DNA of 64,000 bases from Trochalopteron elliotii (taxonomy: Eukaryota; Chordata; Aves; Passeriformes; Leiothrichidae): the NCBI GenBank assembly GCA_024734555.1, contig JANPWX010000201.1, positions 905,129 to 969,128 of the forward strand. The letters are read 5' to 3'. Below, piece after piece: positions 52,915 through 63,086 of this stretch. The notes under the pieces are model-generated. The model was given only the letters and a program-made list of their open reading frames with translations, was not told where the DNA came from and did not search any database. Position 1 is the stretch's first letter. Each line of letters opens with the position of its first letter. The translations under genes were made by a program, and so were the position numbers.

Positions 52915-54533
52915 AAGAAATTATTGCAGAATTGATGGGGGTCAAGCTGCTTGTCAAGTAGGAAAAGTTTTACATTGATTTCTTTTCATTTTATAATAGT
53001 TTGCCTGTACTTTGACATTCTCTGGAACAATTTATATTACGCCAGGCACAGTATAGATCTGCATTTCCTGCCAACTCATACCCTGATCTTAAACAAAACC
53101 CAGCAGTGTTGAACCTAAACCAGAAACAACAGTCTTAGGGAAGCTATTTATAAGAAATCCTGCTTTTATTTTAAAAAATACTTGAGATTATCATGGTGCT
53201 GTATCTATGTAATAGTGTTGTCACTGAGGGCTATATTTATATTATTCGTATATACATCCAAGCTGTAATTTTTAAAATGGATTGATAATTTCAGCAGAAT
53301 GTATATTCCATATTCTATGTCTAGAGATAGGGCAGATGATGAAAATATTTACTTTTATAAAGTAAATACAATAGCATAAGAATTTGGACATTTAGCCTCA
53401 CAATGGTAAAATATATTACTGTTGGTTCTGCAGCTAGTACAATTCTATAAGAGGATGCTGCTGACTAATGTGAATTTATTCTGCTGTAACGATCCCAGAA
53501 TTTTGTGTTTGTTTTCATGTAATATTTTATTTAATGTTGCATTCTTTGTGAAAGCCAAATAAGTTGTAGAGAACCTGTTGAGCATCAAGTTGTCCTGCAG
53601 AGATGTGTGACCACTAGGCAGCCTCCTTCTCAGTCAGCTTTAGAAATAAGGTCAAAAATCAAGATGGAATCAATTCTTCCCAAAGATAGTTGTGTATAAT
53701 AACCCTGTCTACCTCTTTATTTTTTTAGTGATACTGTTTTTAATCCTCCTGATGCGTTTCCCATTAATTCTGCTTAATGTAAGCTTTGGATGTCATAAAA
53801 TAAATCAAATACCTTGGATGAAAACCCAATTCACAGTTTCAGCAGAGTTGCCTCTATCAAATATAACACTCAATTTTTTTTAACAAGATCTATGTTCTGT
53901 AAAGTGCTATTAGGTGTTAATTGCATTGCCAGCCACTATTTTTTTGGGAAGAATCCTGGATTTATGGTGCTTATATTTTATTTGTTACTGATGTCAGGAT
54001 AACTTACAGACAGACCCTTGGCTGTCTGTCTTCATGTTTTAGTAAAACAGAATAAAATAATCAGTTATTCAATGCTCTGGAGTTTCCAAACTTTTCAGAA
54101 ATTTGAGAACAATTATAATTAGGAATTTTTCAATCAGTTGTTTTTCAGACTGTTTTTGTGTGCATCATCCAGGGCTGGTGACTTGGTAACATATCTTCTT
54201 TACAGAAGCTTCCTCACGTTCTCCTTTGCTTAAGACAGAATGCTTTTTATTCTAGTGGTGTCCTCAGATCAATAATATGGCTCTTCAGTGCTGCAATTTG
54301 TGCCCAGCTGAGAGCTTTTCACATGATACTACTCTTTGTTTCAAATTAAATGAGAATTTCTTTGAAGTGAGAACTCTACCTCTCTGAATGTCTTTGTGAA
54401 GTGTCAGAGGTCCCTGAACCTCCTTGTGGTGAAGGCACCAAGATAATAAACAAAACAAATCCATCAGCTGTGCAAATGGACCAGGCTAAGGGCTAGGTAT
54501 TGTTTTCTTTTTCAGTATTTCTGACTCTAGGTA

Positions 54534-54557
54534 ACATTTTTTTTTTAAAAAAAATGT
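54534..54557. repeat. T/A inverted repeat
   Basis: ACA followed by T10, then A8 and TGT; the 11-base arms ACATTTTTTTT and AAAAAAAATGT are perfect complements with two extra T in the centre. Confidence 0.7.
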
Positions 54558-54871
54558 ATCTTTATGGCTTTTAGTTACCATTTGAGCTATCAATGAAAAA
54601 AAATCATTGTTGTGTAGTGTGACCATCAACTATCACATTATCCAGCCTGAAAAAATATTGATTGGAATGGGACTTCCATCTTAATTACTGTGATTACTTT
54701 TGAAGACTGTTATGCTCTGTGTTTACGTGGGATTTTGAGATCAAGTTTTACCTGAGAACCTCCATACATTTTGCAAGCATTCATTTGATTTATGCACTTG
54801 ATGAGTTAACTACTGAATCCAAGTTCAGAGGTATAATTACTATCCAGCAAATCCTGGCTTTTGAAGAGGTC

Positions 54872-54939
54872 TGACTCAGTTTTCTGCTCTGATTGATTGA
54901 GTAAATGACTCAGTTTTCTGCTCTGATTGACTGAGTAAA
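54872..54939. repeat. Tandem duplication, two 34-bp units
   Basis: The units at 54872-54905 and 54906-54939 both run from TGACTCAGTTTTCTG to TGAGTAAA and differ at one base (GATTGATTGAG versus GATTGACTGAG). One mismatch in 34 suggests a recent duplication. Each unit starts with TGACTCA, a perfect AP-1 site, so the duplication doubles that motif. Confidence 0.92.
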
Positions 54940-56745
54940 TTTTCGTCTAACTTTAGAGCAAAGACTCTCATTTATGTCTCTGACACTATTTGCCATTCCA
55001 AGTGTTTTTTCACCCCTTGTGAAGGACTTGCAAGAAGAGCCTCAGGACTGTGTATTTTATTTGTGGTCCTCTTAGGAATTTTAAGGGAAAGTTCTTTTTT
55101 TTTTTGAGTGAATTGGTTTTGGTAGGATTAGTTAATGAGGCACAATGCTATAAATCCTGTTGGCAAATGACATGTAGGAGAGTAGATAAATGTGGAGTAA
55201 CATTCTGTACTCATTTGGATGTGGGCAGCACATTAGTGTCACCTGTGGGGTCAAAATGCATGGTTTGAAGCACTGCTGTTCAGTGTCCTGGGTTATTTAT
55301 ACCATTTCTCACAACATGGTTCAACCATAGTGAGGGATGGCTCTTTAGCTAGATAACTTCATTTTTTCTGTAATACTTCAGTGTCATTGGAGATTTCCAG
55401 TGCTGGGGTTCCTAAAAGAATACATGCAAAACAGCCTGAAGGAAGCTGCAGAAGCTGCCATGTTCTCTAATTGGTAACCTGAAACCAAATAACTGTCTAG
55501 GAAGTACTGTTCCTTTTTATTCAAAATGAATATTTGAAATATTTTCCCTTTAAAAGGAGCTGCTGTTAATTCCACAGTTCACAATCTGATTTGCCTTCCT
55601 AAACAGCAGCTCTAATAATACTGTCCTAAACTCCATCAATCCCACCCCTCTTCTTCCCAGCCACGGTCCTAAAATAGCTTAGTAAGGTCTTCAAATGAGG
55701 CTTCATTAATTTTACAGAACATACCAGAGGACATTCACCAGTGCTGTATATCTCGAGTTCCTGTGGAGTCAATTAAAATAGAGCTACATTTTTCTGAATA
55801 AGCAAAGCATTTTTTTTATGATAGCATAACCTTTTTCTCCAGTCATGTTTACTTCCCACTTCATAAAATTCAGGGATCTGTAATGAATTTTGCAGGCATT
55901 ACTGAGGATCAGGGAAGTTCTTTTGTGTTTCCTTTTGGCTTAATTTAGAACTTTTCTTCTGCTTTTTACATTGTTATAATAAAGTTGTTTAATTTAATTA
56001 GGTCTAAATCTCTTACACAGGTTTTAAATAATCTGAGAGAATCAGCACACAATCTATTCAATCTTGGTACAAATAGTGGAAAATTTGGAACTTTTTTTTT
56101 TTACTCAAGGCTGATGTAGCAATTGTGTATTTCATGGTAATTTTGCAAGTTTGGATACAAGCAAATGCAAAATATTTTTCATATAAATCCCAGTTAATTT
56201 CAGATTTCTTTTTTTTTTTTTTCTTGTGGTGTGTTAGATTATTTTTCTCACAAGAAATGACAAATCAAGTGAATGGAAAAAGGAAAAAGTTGCAACAGTT
56301 CATCCCAGAGTTTTTTAAATGTTTTGCAAGTGGACCTACTTAGCTTTAACCTTCCTAACATCCAGTTCACAAGAAAATTCAGTATTCTGAGGCCCAGCAT
56401 GAATCACACAGAATATGGACTGTCTTAAAATAGTAATAACTTTGTCCATCCAGTCACCAGAAATAGAGACCAGTACAGAAGTTTTGTTGGAATCACATCT
56501 AAGGAGCCATGTGAATATGATGTCCAGTGAAATCTTGTTTTTTTTGCAAAACTTTACTTTGGTATGTGGCCAAAACACAGATGTATTGATTGAGATGACC
56601 ATTCTATAGGGCATAAAGTGGTAATTGTGAAGCTCATGAGGCAAATCAACAAAACTTCTGTCTTGTTTGTGTGTAGTAATAAGGATACTTTAATTAATTG
56701 AACATGCTGGTTTTCTCTACAGATGTATTAAATTCTCAGCATGTT
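54940..56745. other. Intronic stretch before the exon
   Basis: AT-rich with short T runs (55095-55105, 56091-56102, 56209-56222). No second exon, RNA gene or repeat family seen. Confidence 0.6.
56209..56222. repeat. T14 run
   Basis: A fourteen-base T run, part of an acceptor-like T tract that is followed by CTTGTGG and has no AG with coding sequence behind it. Confidence 0.8.
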
Positions 56746-56775
56746 TGCTAACTTCTTGTTTCTCTGTTATTGCAG
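56746..56775 (+). other. DPP10: Branch point, pyrimidine tract and 3' splice acceptor of the DPP10 exon
   Basis: TGCTAAC at 56746-56752 is a near-perfect branch-point sequence. It is followed by a T/C-rich tract and TTGCAG ending at 56775. The candidate branch adenosine (56751) is 24 nt from the acceptor AG, a normal distance. The acceptor fixes the exon start and gives the phase expected for the DPP family. Confidence 0.88.
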
Positions 56776-56870
56776 ATACAGCAGTGGTGTATAAAACTAG
56801 GAGTGGACATGTTGTTGAACTGAATGTAGAAACAAATACAACTACATTATTACTGGAAAACACAACTTTT
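56776..56870 (+). CDS. DPP10: DPP10 internal coding exon (95 bp), start of the extracellular beta-propeller region
   Basis: The exon completes a codon begun in the previous exon (phase 1 upstream), then reads 31 full codons without a stop and ends on a complete Phe codon (phase 0). The translation opens with DTAVVYK, then has GHVVELNVETN, and ends TLLLENTTF. From memory of the family, DPP10 has DTDVVYK, ETNATT and LLLENTTF at this position; DPP6 lacks the LLLENTTF end and DPP4 has the looser FLENSTF. By eye about 24 of 32 residues match human DPP10. Two N-X-T sequons are visible (Asn in ETNTT and in ENTTF), matching N-glycosylation positions known in mammalian DPP10. DPP10 is a type II membrane protein of the DPP4 family without protease activity; it binds Kv4 channels and changes their gating and surface expression. 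This exon lies in the extracellular propeller, not the hydrolase domain. The assignment is firm to the DPP4 family and strong to DPP10. Confidence 0.92.
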
Positions 56871-56876
56871 GTAAGT
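56871..56876 (+). other. DPP10: 5' splice donor of the DPP10 exon
   Basis: GTAAGT directly follows the Phe codon at the exon end and matches the consensus U1 donor. Reading through it would continue as V-S-N before stop codons appear, so the coding boundary is clear. Confidence 0.9.
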
Positions 56877-57968
56877 AATATATATTATCTGCTTCTTTCT
56901 CCGTGAAAGTCTGCTAACTTTTTTTCTTGCAACAGGAGGGAAGAGAGTACAATATATAAAAGTTAGAGGTGTTCATAACCTAGACTATATATAAATGAAA
57001 AATACAATCCACTCCTCTGTCAGTGAATGATTTCTGAATGAAGTTATTCATTGTTTTATTCAACCTATGTGTAAATAGATGTTGGAGGATTTCCTGTTGG
57101 CTGTGCTTTGTTCAGACCATCTGAAGGATGAATTGTGCTTGGCATATGTGCTGGGGAATCTACCTGATGTCTATTAAAAAAAAAATTTCATAAAAGGTGG
57201 GAATGCAACTTAAATGTTGAGAGTTTTTCACTATTAGAAAAGAGGAAAATTGCTCAAGATTCATAGGAATGTTTTCCTTAAGGGAAGTAAATATGCAAAG
57301 AAAAATGTCATGTTAATCTCTGGTTTTGTTGTTTCTCTGTGCTTTAATGGCAGACTAGCTGATTGGGGATTATTCCTCTTGACCAGTAAAGGGTTTATAC
57401 GTGGATGGTTTCTGACTAGCAGTAATTGCTAAGAAGTACTTTAATATTTTAGTCTGCGTTTTCTTTTGCTTTGCTTGACACTGTTATTCTCATGGATACC
57501 ACTTACATTCCACCCTGTAATTCTCGTTTATCAGGGTTTTGCAGCATAATTGTGTGGTTTGCCAATCTTTCCTCATAAATACTCCATGCAGACCACTGGC
57601 TGTTATTGTTAATCCCTGTACTTTTAATTTAATAAAATCTTTTACACCTGCAGACTCAAAAGGATGATTCATTTTCATCAGTGCTCTGTGGCAAGGGCTG
57701 ATTTTATTCCTAGCCTGTTCCTGGCCTTTGCTGATAGAGATTCCTCTTTTCAAAGCACAAAGCCTCAGGTGACCTTTACTTCTAACTCCTCAAACAAGAA
57801 AGAGGAGAGTAGAACTTCAGGAGAAAGAATTTGATGCTGATTTCCTAGGTCAGTGTAAAGGTGGAGAAGGATGGAGGAAAGAATTATATTTTAATGGGGT
57901 GGGTGTGTGTGATTCCCCTTCTGTGAGCTGCACACTTCCATATGCTGGGAAGTGCCTCAGGGGTCCTC

Positions 57969-58427
57969 TTAGCCCAAAAAAAGGCTGTCAGACACAATTA
58001 AAAGTGGGTGGAAGGGTGAATTACTGTAAAGTACAAACCCTAAAGGATTAAGAAGCCCTTTCCCTGTTACCCATTTATTCAAGTGTGTGTGAGCACTTGC
58101 CTGGATAGCGGGGTCTGTGTCAGGTGCCTTCAGTGCACAACTTGAACACCAGCAGCTGCTTGGGCACCCCTGGCTGTGAAACCTGACCTTAATGACAAGA
58201 CTTGAGTCTTCCAGCACGCTTTTGGCTGGAAGTGTCTGGCCTGTGCTGTGGGGTGTGATGCCAGCATGCCAAGCCAGGCTTTTCAGGCCATTAATGCCAC
58301 ACCAGCCTTGCCAGCTGATGATGGGGTGGGAAGGACAGGCTGCTCCACACTGCGAGGGTCGCCTCATTCCGCAAGGTTGTTCTTCTCTGGGCTTTTTATG
58401 GAACTGATTTATCCTCTGTTCACACAA
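57969..58427 (-). other. GC-richer block with a 152-codon open frame, probably non-coding
   Basis: This is the longest open frame in the window, on the - strand, antisense to DPP10. The predicted protein is rich in Cys, Ser and Pro with no domain, signal peptide or membrane helix I recognise. The block has a higher GC content than its surroundings, which lowers stop-codon frequency and can explain the frame. I leave it as an unassigned block rather than a gene. Confidence 0.15.
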
Positions 58428-59326
58428 ACCCAGTGAGCTCTAGGCACTAGATATCTACTGTTAATTAGAAATGTGGGAAACTGATGCAAAGTAGATAATA
58501 TTCAAGCAACCGTTTAGCAGTTACGGGTGGAAAAAATAAAAAACCTAAGTGTATATTTTTTTTTCCTGCAGAGCTCCTCCCTTTACACAGCCAAAAGCTG
58601 AGAGTGTTATACTTAAAAAAAGTCAATTCCAGCAATTGGTATTCATATGGAGGAAGTAAAATAAAAAGCTGAAACCAGAGTTTTCAGCAAGTTTGTTAAT
58701 GTATGTTTGGAAGAGGACAATGGGAAATGTTCTGTGCTGTCTGTTGACACAGTGGCCAACAATCCTAACAGGGTAACATTACTGAGGCAGGCTGAAATCA
58801 AAAGCTGTCTTGTTCTTCTGAGCTTGACTGTCCCCAAATTTGCACTGCTAAATGTAATCTTCTAAAGTTAGACACCTGGATCATTAATCAAACATTTTCC
58901 TCGCTCAGTGTCACATCTGCTTAATCATCAGTGCATAATTAGAATGGTGGTGGTTTAATGACTCTGCAGAGATGTCTTGGATTAATAAAAAATACAACAG
59001 AGATCCAACATAGGCAATGAGAATGCAAGTTCCTTCATTTTTCACCATCACAGGGTTTTAGTCATGGAAGAGTCATGGATGGGAGTTATTAGTCTGTTTT
59101 CAGTCTGCATTTGCTCTCCTGTTTGCCTTTGCTCAAGCAGCCACAGAAATGGCAGGGTTTTCCTAGTAGTGTTGATAATTGTCCATGGAAAACTGAACTG
59201 CTGTGATAAACTCCCTGTGCAGAGGCAAGGGGCAAGTAATGACTCTTTGCCACCCCTGATTGGACTGTGTTTGAATCAGCAGCTCAGAGGAGGTTTTCTT
59301 TTTCTCCCCTCATTGCTCAGCCTCTT

Positions 59327-59350
59327 CCAGTGGAAGCAATCTTCCACTGG
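59327..59350. repeat. Perfect hairpin, 10-bp stem and 4-base loop
   Basis: CCAGTGGAAG and CTTCCACTGG are exact reverse complements around CAAT. The stem is GC-balanced, so it could fold in RNA, but it is too short for a microRNA precursor. Confidence 0.85.
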
Positions 59351-60109
59351 GGACAGATCACTGGCTCTTCTTTTGCATCCTAGAGACTGCCACTCTCCTG
59401 CAAAGTACACATCTTTATCCTTCTTTGTGTTGTTTATTGTGTAGAAGTCAGATATCCCTAATGAGGATCTGCTCTGCTCACTAAGTAGGTGTATCATCAA
59501 AAAAGCAGGCTGCAGGTTGGTTTTTTTTTAAACCCCTGTGTTAACATATATAAAGATATCAAAATCCCCCAACCTTTAAAAGTACCATTAAAAATAGTCA
59601 TGCACCTGGAAAGAAGAAAGGCTAGTGTTTTGTCATTCTAGGATGCCCACTTCTCTTATACAGGGGAAGTATCTATCCCAAGTTCTATCCCAAGTACTTT
59701 TTTCCAGTATAATCAGGTTTTATTTAAAAGTAGAAGAAATTCTTGTGCTTCATTTGTCCTTCTGGAACAGAATCCTTTTCTGTAACCAGTTAGTGAAACA
59801 GTCTGGCCTTTATATAATTAAACTATCAGCAAAGCAATATTGTGGGTAACAAATACAGGCCTGTGACGGTGTCTTACAGGCCCATAAGTGAAAAGGGATA
59901 TTCTTGGGGATATCCAAAGGATATTGTTGCAAAACACAAAGAATATCTGTTAACATTTCTGGGTGTTATTATTTAAGGATGTTTTCTAATACACATTTTC
60001 CTCTGACTGTATCCATGTAGTGCCTCCTGTTTCAGCTGTCTAATAAACAGTTAATATCCTTAGCCAGCAGCATATAAATGTTCACAGCTGGAGGCTGGGC
60101 AAGTCTCCT

Positions 60110-60420
60110 GTTAAGTGGAGCCAAAAAAAGCCCTAGACATTAATCACTGTGTGGCCTCCTGGTGTTTGAGATGCTGCCTCGATACATGATTACAATATAT
60201 TCTCTATCATCTATCTGGGCTGCCTATCACCCTGAGCCTAAGTGACAAGCCTACCAGTTTTTCAGCATTCGGCAATACTTTATTGCACTTTACACTTCCA
60301 AAATCTGTGGCATTATGCCACATTTAGCTAAGAAATGGCAGAATTTAGCAAGCATTTTATTTAATGCTTTTGCCATCGGTCCCATAAGGTCAGTAGCAGG
60401 TTACCAGTTCACACACAGCC
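60110..60420. promoter_or_regulatory. Motif-rich non-repetitive block with NFI-type palindrome
   Basis: At 60306-60322 lies TGTGGCATTATGCCACA, a 17-bp dyad with 8-bp arms around one T. It contains TGGC and GCCA separated by exactly five bases, the spacing of a full nuclear factor I site. Around it the sequence is non-repetitive and contains ATTAATC, GATTACA and ATTTAATG cores. Candidate enhancer by motif content only. Confidence 0.3.
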
Positions 60421-61529
60421 TAGCCACAAGCTGGAAAGGAGAGCATGGAGGATCACATGGATTCTTTAGCTCAGGGAAAGTTGTCCATCTGATTGCTTAT
60501 TCTACCTCACCTTCTAAAGTTTTTTTTTTTACAGCCCTTACCCCTACAACAGGTTTTACAGCCCTTAAACACAAAACAAAATGGAAAAAGCAAGCCCAGA
60601 GAGGACAGAAAATGTGTTGTAGGGACTGTGTTCTGGTGTGGAATTTTCCAAATGTGTTGAATTCTCTGAAAGAAACTTGCAGGAGTTTTGCCTTCATTTC
60701 TCCCTCTTAAAAAAGCTGGACTAATTATGAAAGTGATAAGACTTTTGTTAGCCCTCAGTTTCAGTGGTCTCGTGGTGCATGTGTTTAGATACAATGCACG
60801 CACCCTAATAAACACTCAGGGTCTTCTGTCAGAAATTAATCTGCTGGGACTCCTTCAGTCTTTTGAGAGTGGATGATGGGGTATATTTTGAATCTGGTTA
60901 TTTGTTTTCAATACCAGGCAATACAAGTGGAGTTGTTTTCAGTTTGTGAGCTCTAGAGTAGGGTCCTGTATGTACTACAGCTTTCCCTCAGCTGTACACT
61001 TTGGACTCTTCTAACACCCAGTAATTCCTGGCTTGCTGTGCCCCTTGATTTCTCTGCCTTTCCACAACTCTTCCCAAGCTCAAAGGGAAACTGCACTGTG
61101 GTGCACGGCAAACCATTATTGCTGAGTTTCAGACCTGTTTCCAGGCTTGTCAGGAGCATCCCCTGGAGCCTGTTGTGTTGTTGCGTTGCTGTGGACCATG
61201 CTGTACACAAAGATGGAGAGGGAATGACCTTGCTGCCTGCTCCTGGTGTCAGAAGGGTGACAGAGCAGGAGCAGTCCTGGCTCAGGGATCAGGGCCAGGC
61301 TGTGGCAGCCCAGCTGTGAAAGCCCTGTGGAGGCCTTGCAGCCAAAAGCAGAGAATGAGAGCTTCAGTCCGAGCAGAGATTTTGGCAGGGACTCTTTTGT
61401 GGGGTTTTACAGAGTGTTTATAAACAGCTCTACTTGTTCTCTTCCTTTTGATACTTCTTTTGTTTTGTTTTTGTGGTCCCAACCACCAATCCCCTCCCTC
61501 TTTTGACAGGAAACTCAGTGCAGCATCAT

Positions 61530-61760
61530 AATGCAATTACAGTTCCTTTGTTGATTAACGTAGATTTAATTGCAAGAGTAGTTTACATGCTTGTATTTTA
61601 AGACCCTTGCATAAGAGATTAATGAAAGGGTGAATAATAGTAAATGCATTAAATAGCATTATATAACCACATAAATATTAATAGTTGTTGCAACGCTGAA
61701 CATTTTAATGACCCACACATGTTGTAAATAGGTGGTTATGAATATTGTAACATTCTCTTT
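61530..61760. promoter_or_regulatory. Homeodomain-motif-rich stretch, possible conserved element
   Basis: AATTACA, CTTTGTT (SOX-like), GTTGATTAACG (HNF1-half-like), TTTAATTGC, GAGATTAATG and GTTGTTGCAACG (RFX-half-like) follow one another with no low-complexity runs. The density is suggestive, but AT-rich DNA gives many such matches. Confidence 0.22.
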
Positions 61761-62872
61761 ACTCTCCCATGCTCCTCTAAGTGACCAATAACCCTCCTCA
61801 GCACAGCCTTTACAGTAGAGGGTTTTTATGAGGAAGGGTTTATTGTTGCAGTGCACCACTGTGCATCGAGGTGGGAAAGCCTGACAGATGGAAGGGCTTG
61901 CAGTCACTGTGGTTTGGTGGTTTTTGTCCAAGTGAAGGAGGTTTCACCATAAAAAATGCATAACTGTCAGGTTATGGCAATTCTCTGTGGGATTTCTCTA
62001 AATAATATTCCTGGTAAGATTGTTCCTTGATATAGTTAAGGGTTAACTATGTCAATGTTCCTAAGAAATGTGGGGGAAAAGCTTCTGATTCAGAGGTTCT
62101 TGTCTATCAGGGAGGCCATGGTGCAAGGCTCATGGTTGGTTCATGTTGGTTTTTATGTCCTACATGTCCAGGTGGGTTTGGGGAATTTGGTTCCAGTTTT
62201 TGAGAGCCACCCATGCATAGCAAGGAAGTCAGCTGAGATTGTGTTTTAAGGCACATTTGTCTTTTAAACTGGACAGGAAAGCTGAGGGTTAACAGTTCCA
62301 GCACCTGCCATTGCAGCATTTCTGGGTCTAGATTAAATGCTCAGGTGACACAAGAAGCACAGCATTAAGAAACGTAACCTTGGAAACCCAAATTTTTCAT
62401 CATTCCAATTACAGCACATTTTTCTAAATATAACCTGTCTTTCTCAGAGGTTCCCTATTTTCAGTGCTTCAAGCCTTGCTCTTCTGCTGGGCTCCACTCT
62501 CTGCTGCTTTCTCAAGGTCCTTCTTCTCCCTCCAGTCACAGCAGTGGCAGTGAAAGGGAATCCCATTGTTTCCTCCCAAGGGAACTGTGACATGCAAAGT
62601 GCCTTCTCCTCTTGCAGCTCCTGTAATTCCATCCCACGTGACTCCTTCTATGCCTTTTGGCCAATGCCTGTCTGATCAGTTGAGCTGGATACCTGTGAGT
62701 GCTGATAAATTCCCATCCACTGAGATTCTGCTACACCATTAAGTCAAATTTCTGATACAGATGTAGGTGTGCCATAGAGAGATGTGTAATTTCCTAGGTT
62801 AGTGGTGTTGCCACCAAGCTCTAAAGTAACATTCCTGAAGGTCTTTAAATATTTCATTCTGGATGAATAATG

Positions 62873-62913
62873 AAAAAAAATAAAAAAAACCCAAAACAAA
62901 CCAATAAACGAAA
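62873..62913. repeat. A/C-rich low-complexity tract
   Basis: A8, T, A8, then CCCAAAACAAACC; complement-like to the T/G tracts. Confidence 0.8.
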
Positions 62914-63050
62914 GCCTAAATGTGTGGGAGCCTAAATGTTAAGGGAGCATTAAACAAAAACTGGAGAAGGAGAATAGGAGTGTGGAAGATGAAAGTTTTT
63001 GGGGAAAATAGAAGCACAAGAAGCTGAAACAGCAGGAGGGCTAAAACTAA

Positions 63051-63086
63051 AGGAAAAAAACCCCAAACCCAACAAATAAATAAACT
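63051..63086. repeat. A/C-rich low-complexity tract
   Basis: A7, CCCC, AAACCC, AACAAATAAATAAA. It is similar in composition to the tract about 150 bp upstream; the two may be parts of one degraded simple repeat. Confidence 0.75.

Larger units (their letters stand above)
40515..54871. other. Intronic stretch without a supportable gene
   Basis: AT-rich sequence with several low-complexity tracts (41285-41395, 41918-41963, 44116-44167, 49946-49972), a CpG-containing patch (48090-48310), two foldbacks (51552-51570, 54534-54557) and a 19-bp tandem pair (52877-52914). Open frames up to 122 codons (49502-49870, + strand) show no domain. Confidence 0.6.
1..56775 (+). other. DPP10: DPP10 intron, upstream of the exon (partial)
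   Basis: The sequence before the recognised exon is AT-rich, with stops in all frames. No segment resembles the preceding DPP10 exon, which encodes the region just after the transmembrane helix. DPP10 is known for very large 5' introns in vertebrates, so 56 kb without an exon is expected. I infer intron for the whole stretch; a nested non-coding RNA gene cannot be excluded by reading alone. Confidence 0.8.

Noticed and set aside
56700..56725. Alternative upstream acceptor (TTTCTCTACAG) for the DPP10 exon
   Set aside because: Using it would add sequence with in-frame stops before the known codons; the downstream acceptor has the proper branch point and phase.
57767..57815. Next DPP10 exon: an AG followed by codons for Val-Thr-Phe
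   Set aside because: After VTF the reading continues as TSNSSNKKEE, which does not match the expected family sequence with its Ser-Pro-Asp motif; the tract before it is also weak.
57969..58427. 152-codon open frame on the - strand as a gene
   Set aside because: No domain, no splice or promoter context, and higher local GC explains the lack of stops. Kept only as an unassigned block.
59327..59350. microRNA precursor
   Set aside because: The stem is only 10 bp; microRNA precursors need about 30 bp of paired arm.
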